The notes below the pieces were generated by a model. It saw only the letters and a list, made by a program, of their open reading frames with translations. It was not told the origin of the DNA and searched no databases. Below are positions 47,590-57,104 of a stretch of 64,000 nucleotides of DNA, one piece after another (positions within the stretch are counted from its first letter, which is position 1; every line of letters starts with the position of its first letter). The position numbers and the translations under genes were made by a program. The stretch covers positions 142,398 to 206,397 of the forward strand of contig CAIKYB010000037.1 of NCBI GenBank assembly GCA_903831575.1, in the 5' to 3' direction. This DNA comes from an uncultured Bacteroidota bacterium. Lineage in GTDB: Bacteria; Bacteroidota; Bacteroidia; Chitinophagales; Chitinophagaceae.

Positions 47590-47597
47590 TAGCTTTG
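47590..47597 (+). promoter_or_regulatory. -7 element of the cysteine-cluster gene
   Basis: TAGCTTTG matches TAnnTTTG and lies 28 nt before the TTG start codon at 47625; it supports that non-ATG start. Confidence 0.5.
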
Positions 47598-47624
47598 TCA
47601 ATTCATTTATAATACTAAATATAA

Positions 47625-48143
47625 TTGTCTATTTATATAGAGTCAAATAAAGAAACCATTGCAAGTCTTGCAAATACTCGTCAGGAGGAGAATATTACTT
47701 TCCGGAGTTTTTTAAAAAAGAGAGATGCCGCTTCCATTGACAATTTGGTATTCAAGATCAATGAAATTGTAGAAGATAAAATAGATTGTACGGATTGTGG
47801 CGCTTGTTGTAATGGACTAATGATTAATGTTACTGAATTAGAATCAGAACGAGTTGCGGAACATTTATTAATGAGTAAAACTGATTTCAAAGAAAAATAC
47901 ATTGAGGAAAGTTTGGGAGGCCAGTTAATTATAAACACCATCCCTTGTCATTTTTTGAATGAAAAAAAATGCACTATTTATGAAAATAGATTTAAAGAGT
48001 GCAGAGAATTCCCTCATTTGAATAGACCTCATTTTACGGATCGTTTGTTTGGTACATTGATTCATTACAGTATTTGTCCGATAATTTATAATGTAGTAGA
48101 GCAGTTAAAAATAGAAACAAATTTTATAGAAAATAAAAAATAA
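47625..48143 (+). CDS. YkgJ-family cysteine-cluster protein
   Basis: A 172-residue protein with the CxxCxxCC cluster [11 protein letters not shown] near residue 60. Further cysteines are in [27 protein letters not shown], the normal pattern of the YkgJ/zinc- or iron-chelating Fe-S-type family (PF03692). The start is TTG ([10 protein letters not shown]). It precedes an SDR gene by 8 nt, so the two are likely co-transcribed. The biochemical role is unknown. Confidence 0.88.
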   Translation: MSIYIESNKETIASLANTRQEENITFRSFLKKRDAASIDNLVFKINEIVEDKIDCTDCGACCNGLMINVTELESERVAEHLLMSKTDFKEKYIEESLGGQLIINTIPCHFLNEKKCTIYENRFKECREFPHLNRPHFTDRLFGTLIHYSICPIIYNVVEQLKIETNFIENKK

Positions 48144-48151
48144 CACATCAT

Positions 48152-48940
48152 ATGGATTTAAATTTAAATGGTAAATCTGCATTGGTTTGTGGAAGTACTC
48201 AAGGACTTGGATTAGCCTCGGCTATTGAGATTGCTTTGCTTGGAGCGTCTGTGATTCTTATGGCAAGAGATGAAGAGAAATTAAAATCAGTAATAGGATT
48301 ATTGGATGTTTCTTCCGGGCAAAAGCACAGCTATATAGTTGCGGATTTCTCTAATCATCAATCTGTTAAGATTGCTATTGATAATTATTTATTAGGTAAC
48401 CATTCCATTCATATATTGGTTAATAATACCGGAGGACCAGTTGGTGGGACTGCCATGAATGCAAATATTGATGAGTTTTTGCAAGCATTTAATAACCATT
48501 TAATTTGTAATCATATTTTAGTGCAGGCAATTGTACCAGGAATGAAGACAAGCAACTTCGGAAGAATCATTAATATCATTTCTACTTCTGTAAAACAACC
48601 TATTCAGGGATTAGGCGTTAGCAATACTATCAGAGCTGCTGTAGCTAATTGGAGCAAGACCTTGGCAACAGAACTTGGTCAATATGGTATTACCGTAAAC
48701 AATGTATTGCCAGGATTTACTCAGACTGGAAGAGCAGATTATATCATCAAGAAAAAAGCAGCCTCTACTGGCCATACCGAAAAAGAAATAATAGATGACC
48801 TTGTTAAAGAAATTCCTGTAGGCAGAATAGGACAGCCTAACGAATTAGGTGCTGCAGTTGCATTCCTTTGTTCACCAGCGGCTTCTTATATAAATGGAAT
48901 CAACCTTCCTGTTGATGGAGGAAGAACAGGTTGTTTGTAA
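48152..48940 (+). CDS. SDR-family oxidoreductase with altered active site
   Basis: Rossmann protein of 262 residues. The cofactor loop is [11 protein letters not shown], with LVNNTGGP and the C-terminal LPVDGG of FabG-like SDRs. The expected catalytic YxxxK reads SNTIR: counting 13 residues from the catalytic serine in IISTS lands on Ser, and the Lys position is Arg. Similar atypical SDRs occur elsewhere. It may bind cofactor without normal ketoreductase chemistry or use other residues. It lies 8 nt after the YkgJ-like gene. Confidence 0.9.
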   Translation: MDLNLNGKSALVCGSTQGLGLASAIEIALLGASVILMARDEEKLKSVIGLLDVSSGQKHSYIVADFSNHQSVKIAIDNYLLGNHSIHILVNNTGGPVGGTAMNANIDEFLQAFNNHLICNHILVQAIVPGMKTSNFGRIINIISTSVKQPIQGLGVSNTIRAAVANWSKTLATELGQYGITVNNVLPGFTQTGRADYIIKKKAASTGHTEKEIIDDLVKEIPVGRIGQPNELGAAVAFLCSPAASYINGINLPVDGGRTGCL

Positions 48941-48951
48941 TAAGTATTGCT

Positions 48952-49851
48952 TTATTGATTGTCAACTCTAACTTCTAAAGTATTTTGCAAAGATGTAGAC
49001 AAGTTGCTAAGTAAATTATAAGTCGAAAGTGTTTCAATATCTCTAACTGAGGTACGATAAGTTCTCCATTTAGTATCGACATCATTATTATTAGGCATGA
49101 TAACACTAATTACTCTGGTATTAGTATTTACTCTGGCTAAATCACCTCCTCCATTTGATAACACTACAATTACTTTCCAAACAAAAGCAGGAACAGCTAT
49201 TCGGTCATTGTCAATACTATTAATAATATTTCCTCCAGTAACATAAGAACCACCATTACCAGAAGCACCAGAAATAATATACAACTCTTTCCCTAATCCA
49301 ACCAAAGAGTCTCTACAATAGTTTTCTAGACCTGCCCAAGTAATTTGATTATTGCGAGGTGCCTGAGGAACTATATTAGTCATGAAAAAGGTTGAATTAT
49401 TTGCATCAAGAGAAGTGGTTCTATCTGCTGAAGGGCACATATGTCCTCTATCGAATCCTGAGTTGCTATAACTAGTTGATGTAACTTGATACCATCCAGA
49501 AGGAAGGTGGTCGTTAGGAGCAAAAGAATTTTGTCTAGAAACCGAACCTAAATCAGAAGCAGATAAATGCCAACTCACCCAATTGGGAATACCACGATCA
49601 CGATTATACGAAACCGAATAAAAGCCTTCTTTAATAAGATAATTATCAATATCTAAAATATTTAAGGTAGCACCGCTTGGATTTCCCATAACTAAAGTGC
49701 TATCAGTGGCTGCTGATGGAGGAGCTACAGGAGATACAATTATTGTTGCACCAACAGGATTAGTAGTAGTTACCAAATTTGGATCTTTCTTACAAGAAGT
49801 TATTAATACTAGTATCGAAAGAGCCGCAACAGTTAATTTAATATGCTTCAT
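48952..49851 (-). CDS. Lipoprotein DNA/RNA non-specific endonuclease
   Basis: Serratia-nuclease-type enzyme of 299 residues. The catalytic DRGH is in FDRGHMCPSADRT and the metal-ligand Asn region in TNIVPQAPRNNQITWAGLE, as expected for NUC1-type ββα-metal nucleases. A signal peptide ends in the lipobox LITSC, so the protein should be lipid-anchored in the envelope or outer membrane. A Thr/Pro/Ala-rich linker follows. A nutrient-scavenging or DNA-processing role is inference. Confidence 0.92.
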   Translation of the reverse strand: MKHIKLTVAALSILVLITSCKKDPNLVTTTNPVGATIIVSPVAPPSAATDSTLVMGNPSGATLNILDIDNYLIKEGFYSVSYNRDRGIPNWVSWHLSASDLGSVSRQNSFAPNDHLPSGWYQVTSTSYSNSGFDRGHMCPSADRTTSLDANNSTFFMTNIVPQAPRNNQITWAGLENYCRDSLVGLGKELYIISGASGNGGSYVTGGNIINSIDNDRIAVPAFVWKVIVVLSNGGGDLARVNTNTRVISVIMPNNNDVDTKWRTYRTSVRDIETLSTYNLLSNLSTSLQNTLEVRVDNQ

Positions 49852-49917
49852 AAAGAAGATTTATTTAAAATTTAAGTACCAAAACTAATCAATTCTATTG
49901 AATTTCATCATATATCT

Positions 49918-51594
49918 TTAAATCCCAATCTTATTGTTGACGATAGATAAAATTTCAGCCTCAAGGGCAATGGTAGCCGATTCTATTTTTCGCCCTTTTA
50001 AAATAATATCCTCCACAAAAGTTTTATCCTCAAAATCTTTAGCATTGATGCGCACATTCATAAAGGCACCCATTACGGCAGTTCTTGCACAAAGGGCACC
50101 TACCCCTGCATCTGAAACGGAATTTGGGTTACCAATAGTTGCCATTGCTTTAATAATCTCCAAGCTTTCAAATGCAAGCTGCATAACGGAGAAAGGTACA
50201 TGAATGGCATTTTTGGTTGCTGTTTGTATGGCGTTTGTTCTAATTGTTTTTTCTTCTGGAGAGCCCTTTGGTAATCCAAAAGCAGTCATAATATTATTAA
50301 ATGCTCTGGTGTCTTCATCAACCAATTTTAAAAGTTGTTGTTTGATATACTGACCTTTTTCGGCCCATTGACTAAACTCTTCCCATTTGTCATCCCAACC
50401 TTTTTTATGAGAGGATAAATTGGCGACCATAGTAGCGAGTGAAATTCCTAATGTTCCTACATAAGCTGAAATAGATCCTCCACCGGGCGCAGGGCTTTCA
50501 CTTGCAGTTTCATCTGCAAATGCGGTCAAGGTCATATCGATTAATATAGTATCAGTTTTATTAGCCAGCATGTATTCAATGATACGTTCTTCCGGATTAA
50601 AAGGTGATAATTCATCTAAGCCCATTGATTTTACCGCAATTTTAATCAGTTCTTTTTCACTAACGCCAATTGATCTTTGTTGTTTATTCAAAAAGTATTT
50701 TCCAGCATCAGTCATTGCTTTTAAAGGAATTAAACCCACTAATTCACTTCCTGTTACCCGCATTCCTCTGTCATTGGCTTTTTTACATGCTTCATCAAAT
50801 GCAATATGTACAGGAGTTACATTTATATTAGTAAGGTTAATGGAAATTTGAGTAATACCATATTCTTCAATAAACCATCCAATAGCTTTTACAGATTTTA
50901 AACTTCCAGGAATATTTACAGGGTTACCATGCTCATCATTTACAATTTTGCCATTTTCACGTTTAACCCTACCCGCTTCTCTGATATCAAAAGCAATAGC
51001 ATTTGCTCTTCTTGTTGAAGTAGTATTAAGATTAACATTATATGCAACAAGGAAATCTCTTGCACCAATTACTGTAGCACCTCTTTTCGCATCAAATATT
51101 GCTGGGCCAAAATCTGGTTTCCATTCTGGTAATAAAATTTTCTTTGCAAATCCTTCATATTCTCCAGCTCGAATTATAGATAAATTGTTTCGTTCTTTAT
51201 TGGGCTGTGCTGATTCGTATAAATAAACAGGAAGATCTAATTGTTCACCAACACGCTTTGCCAATTGCTGCGCAAAAATTGCAGTTTCTTCCATGCTAAT
51301 ATTTGCGATAGGTATCAGCGGACAAACATCTGTAGCACCCATTCTTGGATGCTCACCTTTGTGCTTACTCATGTCAATTAATTCGCCAGCTTTTTTTATA
51401 GCTCTGAAAGCCGCATCAATTATAGCTTCGGGTTGACCCACCATAGTAACAACGGTTCTATTCGTCGCTTTCCCTGGATCAACATTTAATAGCCTTACCC
51501 CTTCAACAGATTCAATCTGATCAGTAATTTGTTTGATGATAGTTAAATCATTTCCTTCAGAAAAATTAGGTACACATTCAATTAGTTGTTGCAT
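49918..51594 (-). CDS. ftcD: Bifunctional glutamate formimidoyltransferase / cyclodeaminase
   Basis: Late histidine-degradation enzyme that moves the formimino group to tetrahydrofolate and then deaminates it. The N-terminal transferase half begins LIECVPNFSEGND and contains GEHPRMGATDVCPLIPI; the cyclodeaminase half begins near residue 340 and has SPAPGGGSISA. The bifunctional layout matches the animal FTCD type (~540 residues). The start at 51594 (MQQLIECVPNFSEG) matches the family better than the track start 9 nt upstream. It follows hutI by a few nt. Confidence 0.93.
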   Translation of the reverse strand: MQQLIECVPNFSEGNDLTIIKQITDQIESVEGVRLLNVDPGKATNRTVVTMVGQPEAIIDAAFRAIKKAGELIDMSKHKGEHPRMGATDVCPLIPIANISMEETAIFAQQLAKRVGEQLDLPVYLYESAQPNKERNNLSIIRAGEYEGFAKKILLPEWKPDFGPAIFDAKRGATVIGARDFLVAYNVNLNTTSTRRANAIAFDIREAGRVKRENGKIVNDEHGNPVNIPGSLKSVKAIGWFIEEYGITQISINLTNINVTPVHIAFDEACKKANDRGMRVTGSELVGLIPLKAMTDAGKYFLNKQQRSIGVSEKELIKIAVKSMGLDELSPFNPEERIIEYMLANKTDTILIDMTLTAFADETASESPAPGGGSISAYVGTLGISLATMVANLSSHKKGWDDKWEEFSQWAEKGQYIKQQLLKLVDEDTRAFNNIMTAFGLPKGSPEEKTIRTNAIQTATKNAIHVPFSVMQLAFESLEIIKAMATIGNPNSVSDAGVGALCARTAVMGAFMNVRINAKDFEDKTFVEDIILKGRKIESATIALEAEILSIVNNKIGI

Positions 51595-51609
51595 AAAATT
51601 CAATTTATA

Positions 51610-52854
51610 TTAATTCAAAAATTGTCCGTTAATCATAACCTTATCAATTAAATTAGTTCCGAAAGAATAAGGAAGATATGCTAAAGATGGTATAGGTTTG
51701 GTAAAAATAAAATTTGCTTTTTTGCCTATAGAAATACTTCCCAGTTCTTTCTCCACTTCCATTGCAAAAGCACCGTTTGTAGTGGCGGCATTTATAGCTT
51801 CTTCAGGAAGCATTTTCATTTGAATACAACTAAGTGATACAACGAAATTCATATTGCCACTTGGTGTAGAGCCCGGATTAAAATCAGATGCAATAGCAAT
51901 GGCACAATTGGCATCTATTAATTTTCTTGCCGGTTGGTATGGCATTCGTAAAAAGAAGGCTGCGGTTGGCAATAACGTTCCAATTGTAGTTGATCTTGAT
52001 AAATCTTGAATATCCTGGTCAGTCATAGTTTCTAAGTGATCTACAGATAATGCATTCATTTTTATAGCAGATTGAATGCCTCCAATGCTATTTAACTGGT
52101 TGATATGTAATTTAGGTTTTAAGCCATATTGTAGTCCAGCATTGCAAATTTGCTCCATTTCTTCAGCAGAGAAAAAACCTGATTCACAAAACACATCTAT
52201 ATAATCTGCTAATTTTTCTTGAGCAATTACAGGCAGCATTTCGTTGATGATTTCATTGATATATCCCTGATGATTTTCTTTGAATATTGTCGGAAAAGTA
52301 TGTGCGCCTAAAAAAGTTGATTTAATCTTTATAGCAGATTTTTCTTTAAGCTTTTTTATTACCCTGAGCATTTTTAATTCAGAAGCTATTGTTAAACCAT
52401 AGCCGCTTTTTATTTCAACAGCACCAGTTCCTAATCTAGATAATTCTTCAAGCCTTTTCCAAGCATCAATGAAGAGCTGGTCTTCTGATGTATCGTTTAG
52501 TTTGCGTGCAGAATTCAAGATGCCTCCACCCTTTTCGGCTATCTCTGCATAGGTTAATCCTTTTATTTTATCAATGAATTCATTTTCTCTGCTTCCTGCA
52601 AATACAAGATGTGTATGACTGTCGCACCATGTTGGTAAAATAAATTGTCCACTTGCATCAATAATATGATCGGGCATATTTTTTATTTCATGTGGCAGTT
52701 TTTTCATTTCGCCATATGCCGCGATGATACCATCTTCAACCAATACATAGGCATCATTTATATTATGGAGTTGTGATAAAGCATTCCCACGAAGCAATAG
52801 ATGCTCTTCACGAATATTTACCAGTGACTTTATATTTTTTATTAGTGTAGCCAT
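51610..52854 (-). CDS. hutI: Imidazolonepropionase
   Basis: Amidohydrolase of 414 residues that opens imidazolone propionate in histidine degradation. Metal-binding CDSHTHLVFAGSRENEF near residue 80 and the substrate region GTGAVEIKSGYGL are typical of HutI. TFLGAHTFP and IASDFNPGSTPSGNM (metal Asp) follow. It is adjacent to ftcD. hutH and hutU are not in this window, so the histidine pathway is split. Confidence 0.95.
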   Translation of the reverse strand: MATLIKNIKSLVNIREEHLLLRGNALSQLHNINDAYVLVEDGIIAAYGEMKKLPHEIKNMPDHIIDASGQFILPTWCDSHTHLVFAGSRENEFIDKIKGLTYAEIAEKGGGILNSARKLNDTSEDQLFIDAWKRLEELSRLGTGAVEIKSGYGLTIASELKMLRVIKKLKEKSAIKIKSTFLGAHTFPTIFKENHQGYINEIINEMLPVIAQEKLADYIDVFCESGFFSAEEMEQICNAGLQYGLKPKLHINQLNSIGGIQSAIKMNALSVDHLETMTDQDIQDLSRSTTIGTLLPTAAFFLRMPYQPARKLIDANCAIAIASDFNPGSTPSGNMNFVVSLSCIQMKMLPEEAINAATTNGAFAMEVEKELGSISIGKKANFIFTKPIPSLAYLPYSFGTNLIDKVMINGQFLN

Positions 52855-52872
52855 CTTTTATTTCATAAAAAA

Positions 52873-54252
52873 TTATAGCGCTTTAAATAAATCTTTACTG
52901 AAATATTCCAAGCTTGGATCCCTCGCCCCCATCATCAATAATACACAATTATCCGTAAGATGCGGACGTACCACTTCCAGGAAATCATTTCTATGCTCAA
53001 TGAAAAAGGCATTTTTCCCCTGTAATCGAATTTCTTTTATTAAATCATCAGATGAAATGTCTTTTACGGCTGTTCCTCCTGCATAAAAAATCTCACTCAT
53101 CCATATTTCATCCTGTGGTCTCAATGCTTTAACAAATTCGCTGATAAAATCCTGTTTAAGAAATCGGGTTGGCCCATAACCATGTGGTTGAAACCATGCA
53201 ATAACTTTTGGTGCAATATGCTGACAAGCTTCAATAGAAGCAGCACATTTTACAGGATTGTGTGCATAATCATCTACCACATATACACCATTTTTTATCC
53301 CCAATAATTGATGTCTTCGGTAAATACCTTCATAATTTTTTAATCCATTTGAACAATCTTCTAATGATACACCCAATTGGTTTGCAACAGCTACAGCAGC
53401 TAAAGCATTTTCCATATTATGTTTGCCAATGGTATGCATGTTGAAAAGCTGGTTGTGAACTAGGAAAGAAATATCCAATCCGTCTTGTTTGAAATTTGTA
53501 GCAAGGTATCCAGATGATTTGTTTTCATCGGAAGAAAAATCATTAGACTGGTTAACACTTAATGAAGCTGACAAAGCATTACATTGATTAACAATGAATA
53601 AATCTTTTGTATTTTTTTTAAATGACCCGAATATAGAAAGTAGCTCGTCAATTTCTTGGTGGTCTTTGTCGATATTTAAGAGCAGCCCAACTTCAGGCGT
53701 ATAATTAACAATAGAACCGTCACTTTCATCGGCCTCTATAATCAACCATTCTCCTTTTCCTACTTTTGCATTACCAATTTTTCCTTCTTTTATAATACTG
53801 ACTAAACCAGCCCCACTGATGATGCTTGGATTCATTTTAGCAAATTCAAGAATATCAAACAACATCGCACTTGTTGTGCTTTTTCCAGAAGTGCCTCCAA
53901 CTGCTATTGTTTTTTTACTCTTTGCAATAATAGCTAGCAATTCGCTTCTTTTTACAATTGGGATGTTTAATGATGTTGCTTTCTGAACTTCCAAAACAGT
54001 ATCTTCTATTGCAGTAGAAACTACTACAAGAGAAGTTTCATTGCTTATGCCATCACCGTTTTGTTCAAAACATTTGATACCGGATTTTTCCAGTTTATCA
54101 CGAGTGTCATTAAATTCATTATTGATAAAGTATCTATCGCTGCCGCTTACCTGCTTTCCAATTCCAGATAAATATTGAGCAATTGCACTCATGCCAGTTC
54201 CGGCAACTCCGATAAAAAAAACATTACTAAAGTCCTCTATTTTTTTAATCAT
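52873..54252 (-). CDS. MurC/Mpl-like Mur ligase outside a cell-wall cluster
   Basis: Three-domain ATP-dependent peptide ligase of the Mur family, 459 residues. The N-terminal UDP-binding GVAGTGMSAIAQYLSGIG, the central P-loop GGTSGKSTTSAM and ADESDGS, and a C-terminal VVDDYAHNPVK and MMGARDPSLEYF are all visible. The overall pattern is MurC-like. Being outside the dcw cluster, it could be a second MurC or an Mpl-type recycling ligase. Motif reading cannot decide between alanine and tripeptide as substrate. It overlaps the upstream gene by 4 nt (ATGA). Confidence 0.82.
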   Translation of the reverse strand: MIKKIEDFSNVFFIGVAGTGMSAIAQYLSGIGKQVSGSDRYFINNEFNDTRDKLEKSGIKCFEQNGDGISNETSLVVVSTAIEDTVLEVQKATSLNIPIVKRSELLAIIAKSKKTIAVGGTSGKSTTSAMLFDILEFAKMNPSIISGAGLVSIIKEGKIGNAKVGKGEWLIIEADESDGSIVNYTPEVGLLLNIDKDHQEIDELLSIFGSFKKNTKDLFIVNQCNALSASLSVNQSNDFSSDENKSSGYLATNFKQDGLDISFLVHNQLFNMHTIGKHNMENALAAVAVANQLGVSLEDCSNGLKNYEGIYRRHQLLGIKNGVYVVDDYAHNPVKCAASIEACQHIAPKVIAWFQPHGYGPTRFLKQDFISEFVKALRPQDEIWMSEIFYAGGTAVKDISSDDLIKEIRLQGKNAFFIEHRNDFLEVVRPHLTDNCVLLMMGARDPSLEYFSKDLFKAL

Positions 54253-54719
54253 AACAATTCTACTTCTTTTTTGTAATCGTATTGTAAATCTTCGTGCATG
54301 CTGCTAATGGCAATATTTATTTTTTTTACTAATGAGGCATAAATATTAGTTAGTGCCTGGCTTTTATTTAGTTCTAATCCTGATTCATTTATTTTATTAC
54401 AAACGTAAATAAGCAATGTAACTAAAGTTGATTCTTTTTCACTATATTTTATATATCGATTGGCAATTCTGATGATTCTCCTGATGTTTTTCTTTGCAAT
54501 GTAAATACTGACAAGGTTAAGCGATTCAAATGCAAGATCGATTTCAGATTTTACACTGGCTATATAAGATTCTTCATCTTGTTCCTCAAACAACAAATAC
54601 GTAACGAGTTCTTTGTTTTCTTTTTTGAATTTCGACAATTTTAAGCATAGAGATAATAACTCTTTTGGAGGCAAATTTTCCAAAGTTGTTTTTATTTCTT
54701 TTAAAGATGCCGCTCTCAT
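54249..54719 (-). CDS. All-helical protein of unknown function, coupled to the Mur ligase
   Basis: A 156-residue, strongly charged, predominantly helical protein: MRAASLKEIKTTLENLPPKE at the start and RRIIRIANRYIKYSEKES in the middle. No signal peptide or membrane helix. Not recognised. Its stop overlaps the start of the MurC-like ligase (ATGA), so the two are almost certainly translated together; this is the only clue to its role. Confidence 0.75.
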   Translation of the reverse strand: MRAASLKEIKTTLENLPPKELLSLCLKLSKFKKENKELVTYLLFEEQDEESYIASVKSEIDLAFESLNLVSIYIAKKNIRRIIRIANRYIKYSEKESTLVTLLIYVCNKINESGLELNKSQALTNIYASLVKKINIAISSMHEDLQYDYKKEVELL

Positions 54720-54770
54720 GTATAAATTTTTTTACTGGCACATTATTTAAAGACTATCCTTTTCAATAAA

Positions 54771-54798
54771 CAAAAAGCCTTCGATTGAAGGCCTTTGA
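54771..54798 (-). terminator. Intrinsic terminator after the cyclophilin gene
   Basis: On the minus strand GCCTTC-AATC-GAAGGC is followed by a T5 run, 17 nt after the peptidyl-prolyl isomerase stop codon. It separates this gene from the helical protein/Mur ligase run. Confidence 0.88.
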
Positions 54799-54814
54799 TT
54801 AGATTGCTAAAGTC

Positions 54815-55264
54815 CTAATTGGTAAGAATAACTTTTTCCATTTTATCACCTGTTGCTATACTATCTATGAGTTCTATTCCATCGATCACTTTCCCAAAAC
54901 AAGTATGTACGCCATCAAGATGTTTGGTATTCGTTCTGCTATGACAAATGAAAAATTGAGATCCCCCTGTATTTAAACCTCTGTGAGCCATAGAGAAAAC
55001 GCCTCTGTCATGGATTTGTTTCACTCCTTTAGTTTCGCAAGGAATCGAATAACCAGGGCCACCTGCACCAGTCCCATCAGGACAGCCACCCTGTACTACG
55101 AAATCAGGAATAACTCTGTGAAATGCAAGTGAATCATAATAACCCGAGGCTATTAGTTTCTTGAAATTCTCTACTGTTTTCGGTGCGTCATCATCATACA
55201 ATTCAAATGTAATTACTCCATGCTTTGTATGTATTTCTCCTTTAGTTAGATTTATTGCTGACAT
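54815..55264 (-). CDS. Cyclophilin-type peptidyl-prolyl isomerase
   Basis: Single-domain cyclophilin of 149 residues without a signal peptide, so cytoplasmic. The catalytic arginine is in AFHRVIPDFVVQGG, with GTGAGGPGYSIPCE, SMAHRGLNTGGSQFFICH and HLDGVHTCFGKVIDG. It catalyses cis-trans isomerisation of prolyl bonds. It is a one-gene transcript with a TATTTTTG element at 55292-55299 and a terminator downstream. Confidence 0.95.
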   Translation of the reverse strand: MSAINLTKGEIHTKHGVITFELYDDDAPKTVENFKKLIASGYYDSLAFHRVIPDFVVQGGCPDGTGAGGPGYSIPCETKGVKQIHDRGVFSMAHRGLNTGGSQFFICHSRTNTKHLDGVHTCFGKVIDGIELIDSIATGDKMEKVILTN

Positions 55265-55291
55265 TTTATAATTTTATTTTTTATTAAAGGT

Positions 55292-55299
55292 CAAAAATA
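55292..55299 (-). promoter_or_regulatory. -7 element of the cyclophilin gene
   Basis: TATTTTTG (TAnnTTTG) lies 28 nt upstream of the cyclophilin ATG. Confidence 0.55.
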
Positions 55300-55497
55300 T
55301 TGAATGAATTCTAATTCCAATAAATTATTTAGTAAAACTTTGCCATGAATCCTATCAAGTAATCAATATCGTAAGGGAAGTAATTCCACCGTTATTTTAA
55401 TAAACTTCTGTAATTGTAATCAATTTCAAGTTAAAATAATGACGATAATGCTTTTATTAGAAAAATAAGTTCTGTAATTTCGTACAAAATTGAAAAC

Positions 55498-55836
55498 ATG
55501 AAGATTTTTGTAGCAGGATTACCTTATGATTTGGATGATGCAGAGTTGGAAGAAATTTTTGAGAAATTTGGCCCCGTAGTATCAGCAAAAGTAGCTTTAG
55601 ATAAAGAAACAGGTAAAAGCAAAGGATTTGCATTCGTAGAAATGCAGAATAATGACGAAGGCCTTGAAGCAATTGAAAGTCTTAATGATATTTCTTTAGG
55701 AAAAAAGCCTTTAGTGGTTAAACAAGCTGAAGACAGACCATCTACTAGACCACCATCCACTCGTCCCTCAGGCGGAGGCTTTAACAGAAGTAATAATGGT
55801 TCAAATGGTGGAGGGTATAATAACAGAAGAGATTAA
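55498..55836 (+). CDS. RRM-domain RNA-binding protein
   Basis: A 112-residue protein with one RNA-recognition motif (residues 1-~78): RNP2-like KIFVAGLPY and RNP1 SKGFAFVEM. The tail is rich in Gly, Asn, Ser and Arg (GGGFNRSNNGSNGGGYNNRRD). The architecture matches bacterial Rbp proteins known from cyanobacteria and Bacteroidetes, usually regarded as mRNA-binding or cold-responsive. A TAATTTCG promoter-like element lies 16 nt before the ATG. It is monocistronic and convergent with the L,D-transpeptidase. Confidence 0.92.
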   Translation: MKIFVAGLPYDLDDAELEEIFEKFGPVVSAKVALDKETGKSKGFAFVEMQNNDEGLEAIESLNDISLGKKPLVVKQAEDRPSTRPPSTRPSGGGFNRSNNGSNGGGYNNRRD

Positions 55837-55845
55837 TTTCAGCTC

Positions 55846-56955
55846 TTATTGTACATTTTCTCTATTGTAAATATCCTCTCTAATTTCTAATTTACCCCAT
55901 TCATTTACCCATGTGGTAAAATAACAGGTTTTAATTGGTATTGTGGAGGATAATTTTATATACATCTCTTTCCCGCTTTGTATACCTCGATCTATTTTTA
56001 CTTCATTCCAATTCCTGTCATTCCTCAATAAATACAGCGCAAGTTTTTTAGGTTGTTCAATTCTTATACAACCATGACTTAGTGCACGAATACTTTTTTG
56101 GAATAATGATTTTACAGGTGTATCATGCAGATAAACATGATAAGGGTTTTCAAAAACAAATTTTATTCCTCCTAATGCATTATCGCTCCCAGGCATTTGT
56201 CTCAGCATTTTTCCATTCCATTCCATATGATGAACTTGTAAATAATTAGGATATTTTTTTAGTAGTGGAGCAATTTCCTTTTCAAGAATACTTGTAGGAA
56301 TATTCCAGTAAGGACTTAAAACGACGTATTCTATTTCGCTTTCCAATAAAGGAGTTTTATTTTTACTTTTTCCTACGATAACTTTCATATCCATAATACA
56401 ACTGTCATTTCTAATTACAAAAAGTTTAAAGTCAGGTATATTAATAACGATGTGTTCATTTTTTGAATCTTTTGGAGACGCATTCCATTCAATAATATTT
56501 GCTTTTATTTTATTAATAATCTTATCAATGGGTGTATTTAATTTCCTGATCAGCGTTTGATCAATAATTGCTTTCGATTCTAACCCATTTCTTTTTTGAA
56601 ATTGATTAATTCCTACAATCAAATCATTATCGAAATCATTTTTTTTATTATCAAATTTTAAATCTTCCAATAAAAACAATCTTCTTCTGACTAATCCAAT
56701 GATAAAAGAAGTATCAATATTCCTTATTGATTTTTTTGGAATAGGAATAGGATCCCATTTTTCAATCATTTTTAATTGAGCGTATTTGAGTAAAAAAAAA
56801 TGTAGTAACGCAGACTGTTTGTTTAGTATGGTGTCTTTTGAACGGGAGCTTATTATCGTATCCACATCTGGACAAATCGTTTTGAAATTGGATAATGTGA
56901 AACTATTAATTGTGTGAAAAATAAAAGGTATAAATAATACAATTAAACTTTTCAT
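55846..56955 (-). CDS. L,D-transpeptidase (YkuD domain), exported
   Basis: Peptidoglycan cross-linking or modifying enzyme, short member of the YcbB/LdtD group. N-terminal signal or anchor (MKSLIVLFIPFIFH), then a peptidoglycan-binding-like helical region with IVGINQFQKRNGLESKAIID. The YkuD domain carries VIVGKSKNKTPLLESEIEYV and the catalytic SHGCIRIEQPKKLA. It has about 370 residues against 550-600 for E. coli YcbB. ATG at 56955 is preferred over 56961 because it starts the signal peptide directly; either is possible. Confidence 0.9.
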   Translation of the reverse strand: MKSLIVLFIPFIFHTINSFTLSNFKTICPDVDTIISSRSKDTILNKQSALLHFFLLKYAQLKMIEKWDPIPIPKKSIRNIDTSFIIGLVRRRLFLLEDLKFDNKKNDFDNDLIVGINQFQKRNGLESKAIIDQTLIRKLNTPIDKIINKIKANIIEWNASPKDSKNEHIVINIPDFKLFVIRNDSCIMDMKVIVGKSKNKTPLLESEIEYVVLSPYWNIPTSILEKEIAPLLKKYPNYLQVHHMEWNGKMLRQMPGSDNALGGIKFVFENPYHVYLHDTPVKSLFQKSIRALSHGCIRIEQPKKLALYLLRNDRNWNEVKIDRGIQSGKEMYIKLSSTIPIKTCYFTTWVNEWGKLEIREDIYNRENVQ

Positions 56956-57104
56956 GTGCATATATTTATAATTACACTTTTCCTAAATAATTATTAAAGA
57001 TTGATAAGTTGAAGTCGTAGTATAAACTTAACGAAATAGGTAAAACAATTACCATGCCATCCTATGAAAATAGAAGATGATTTACCACAAGAAAGAGATG
57101 ATAC

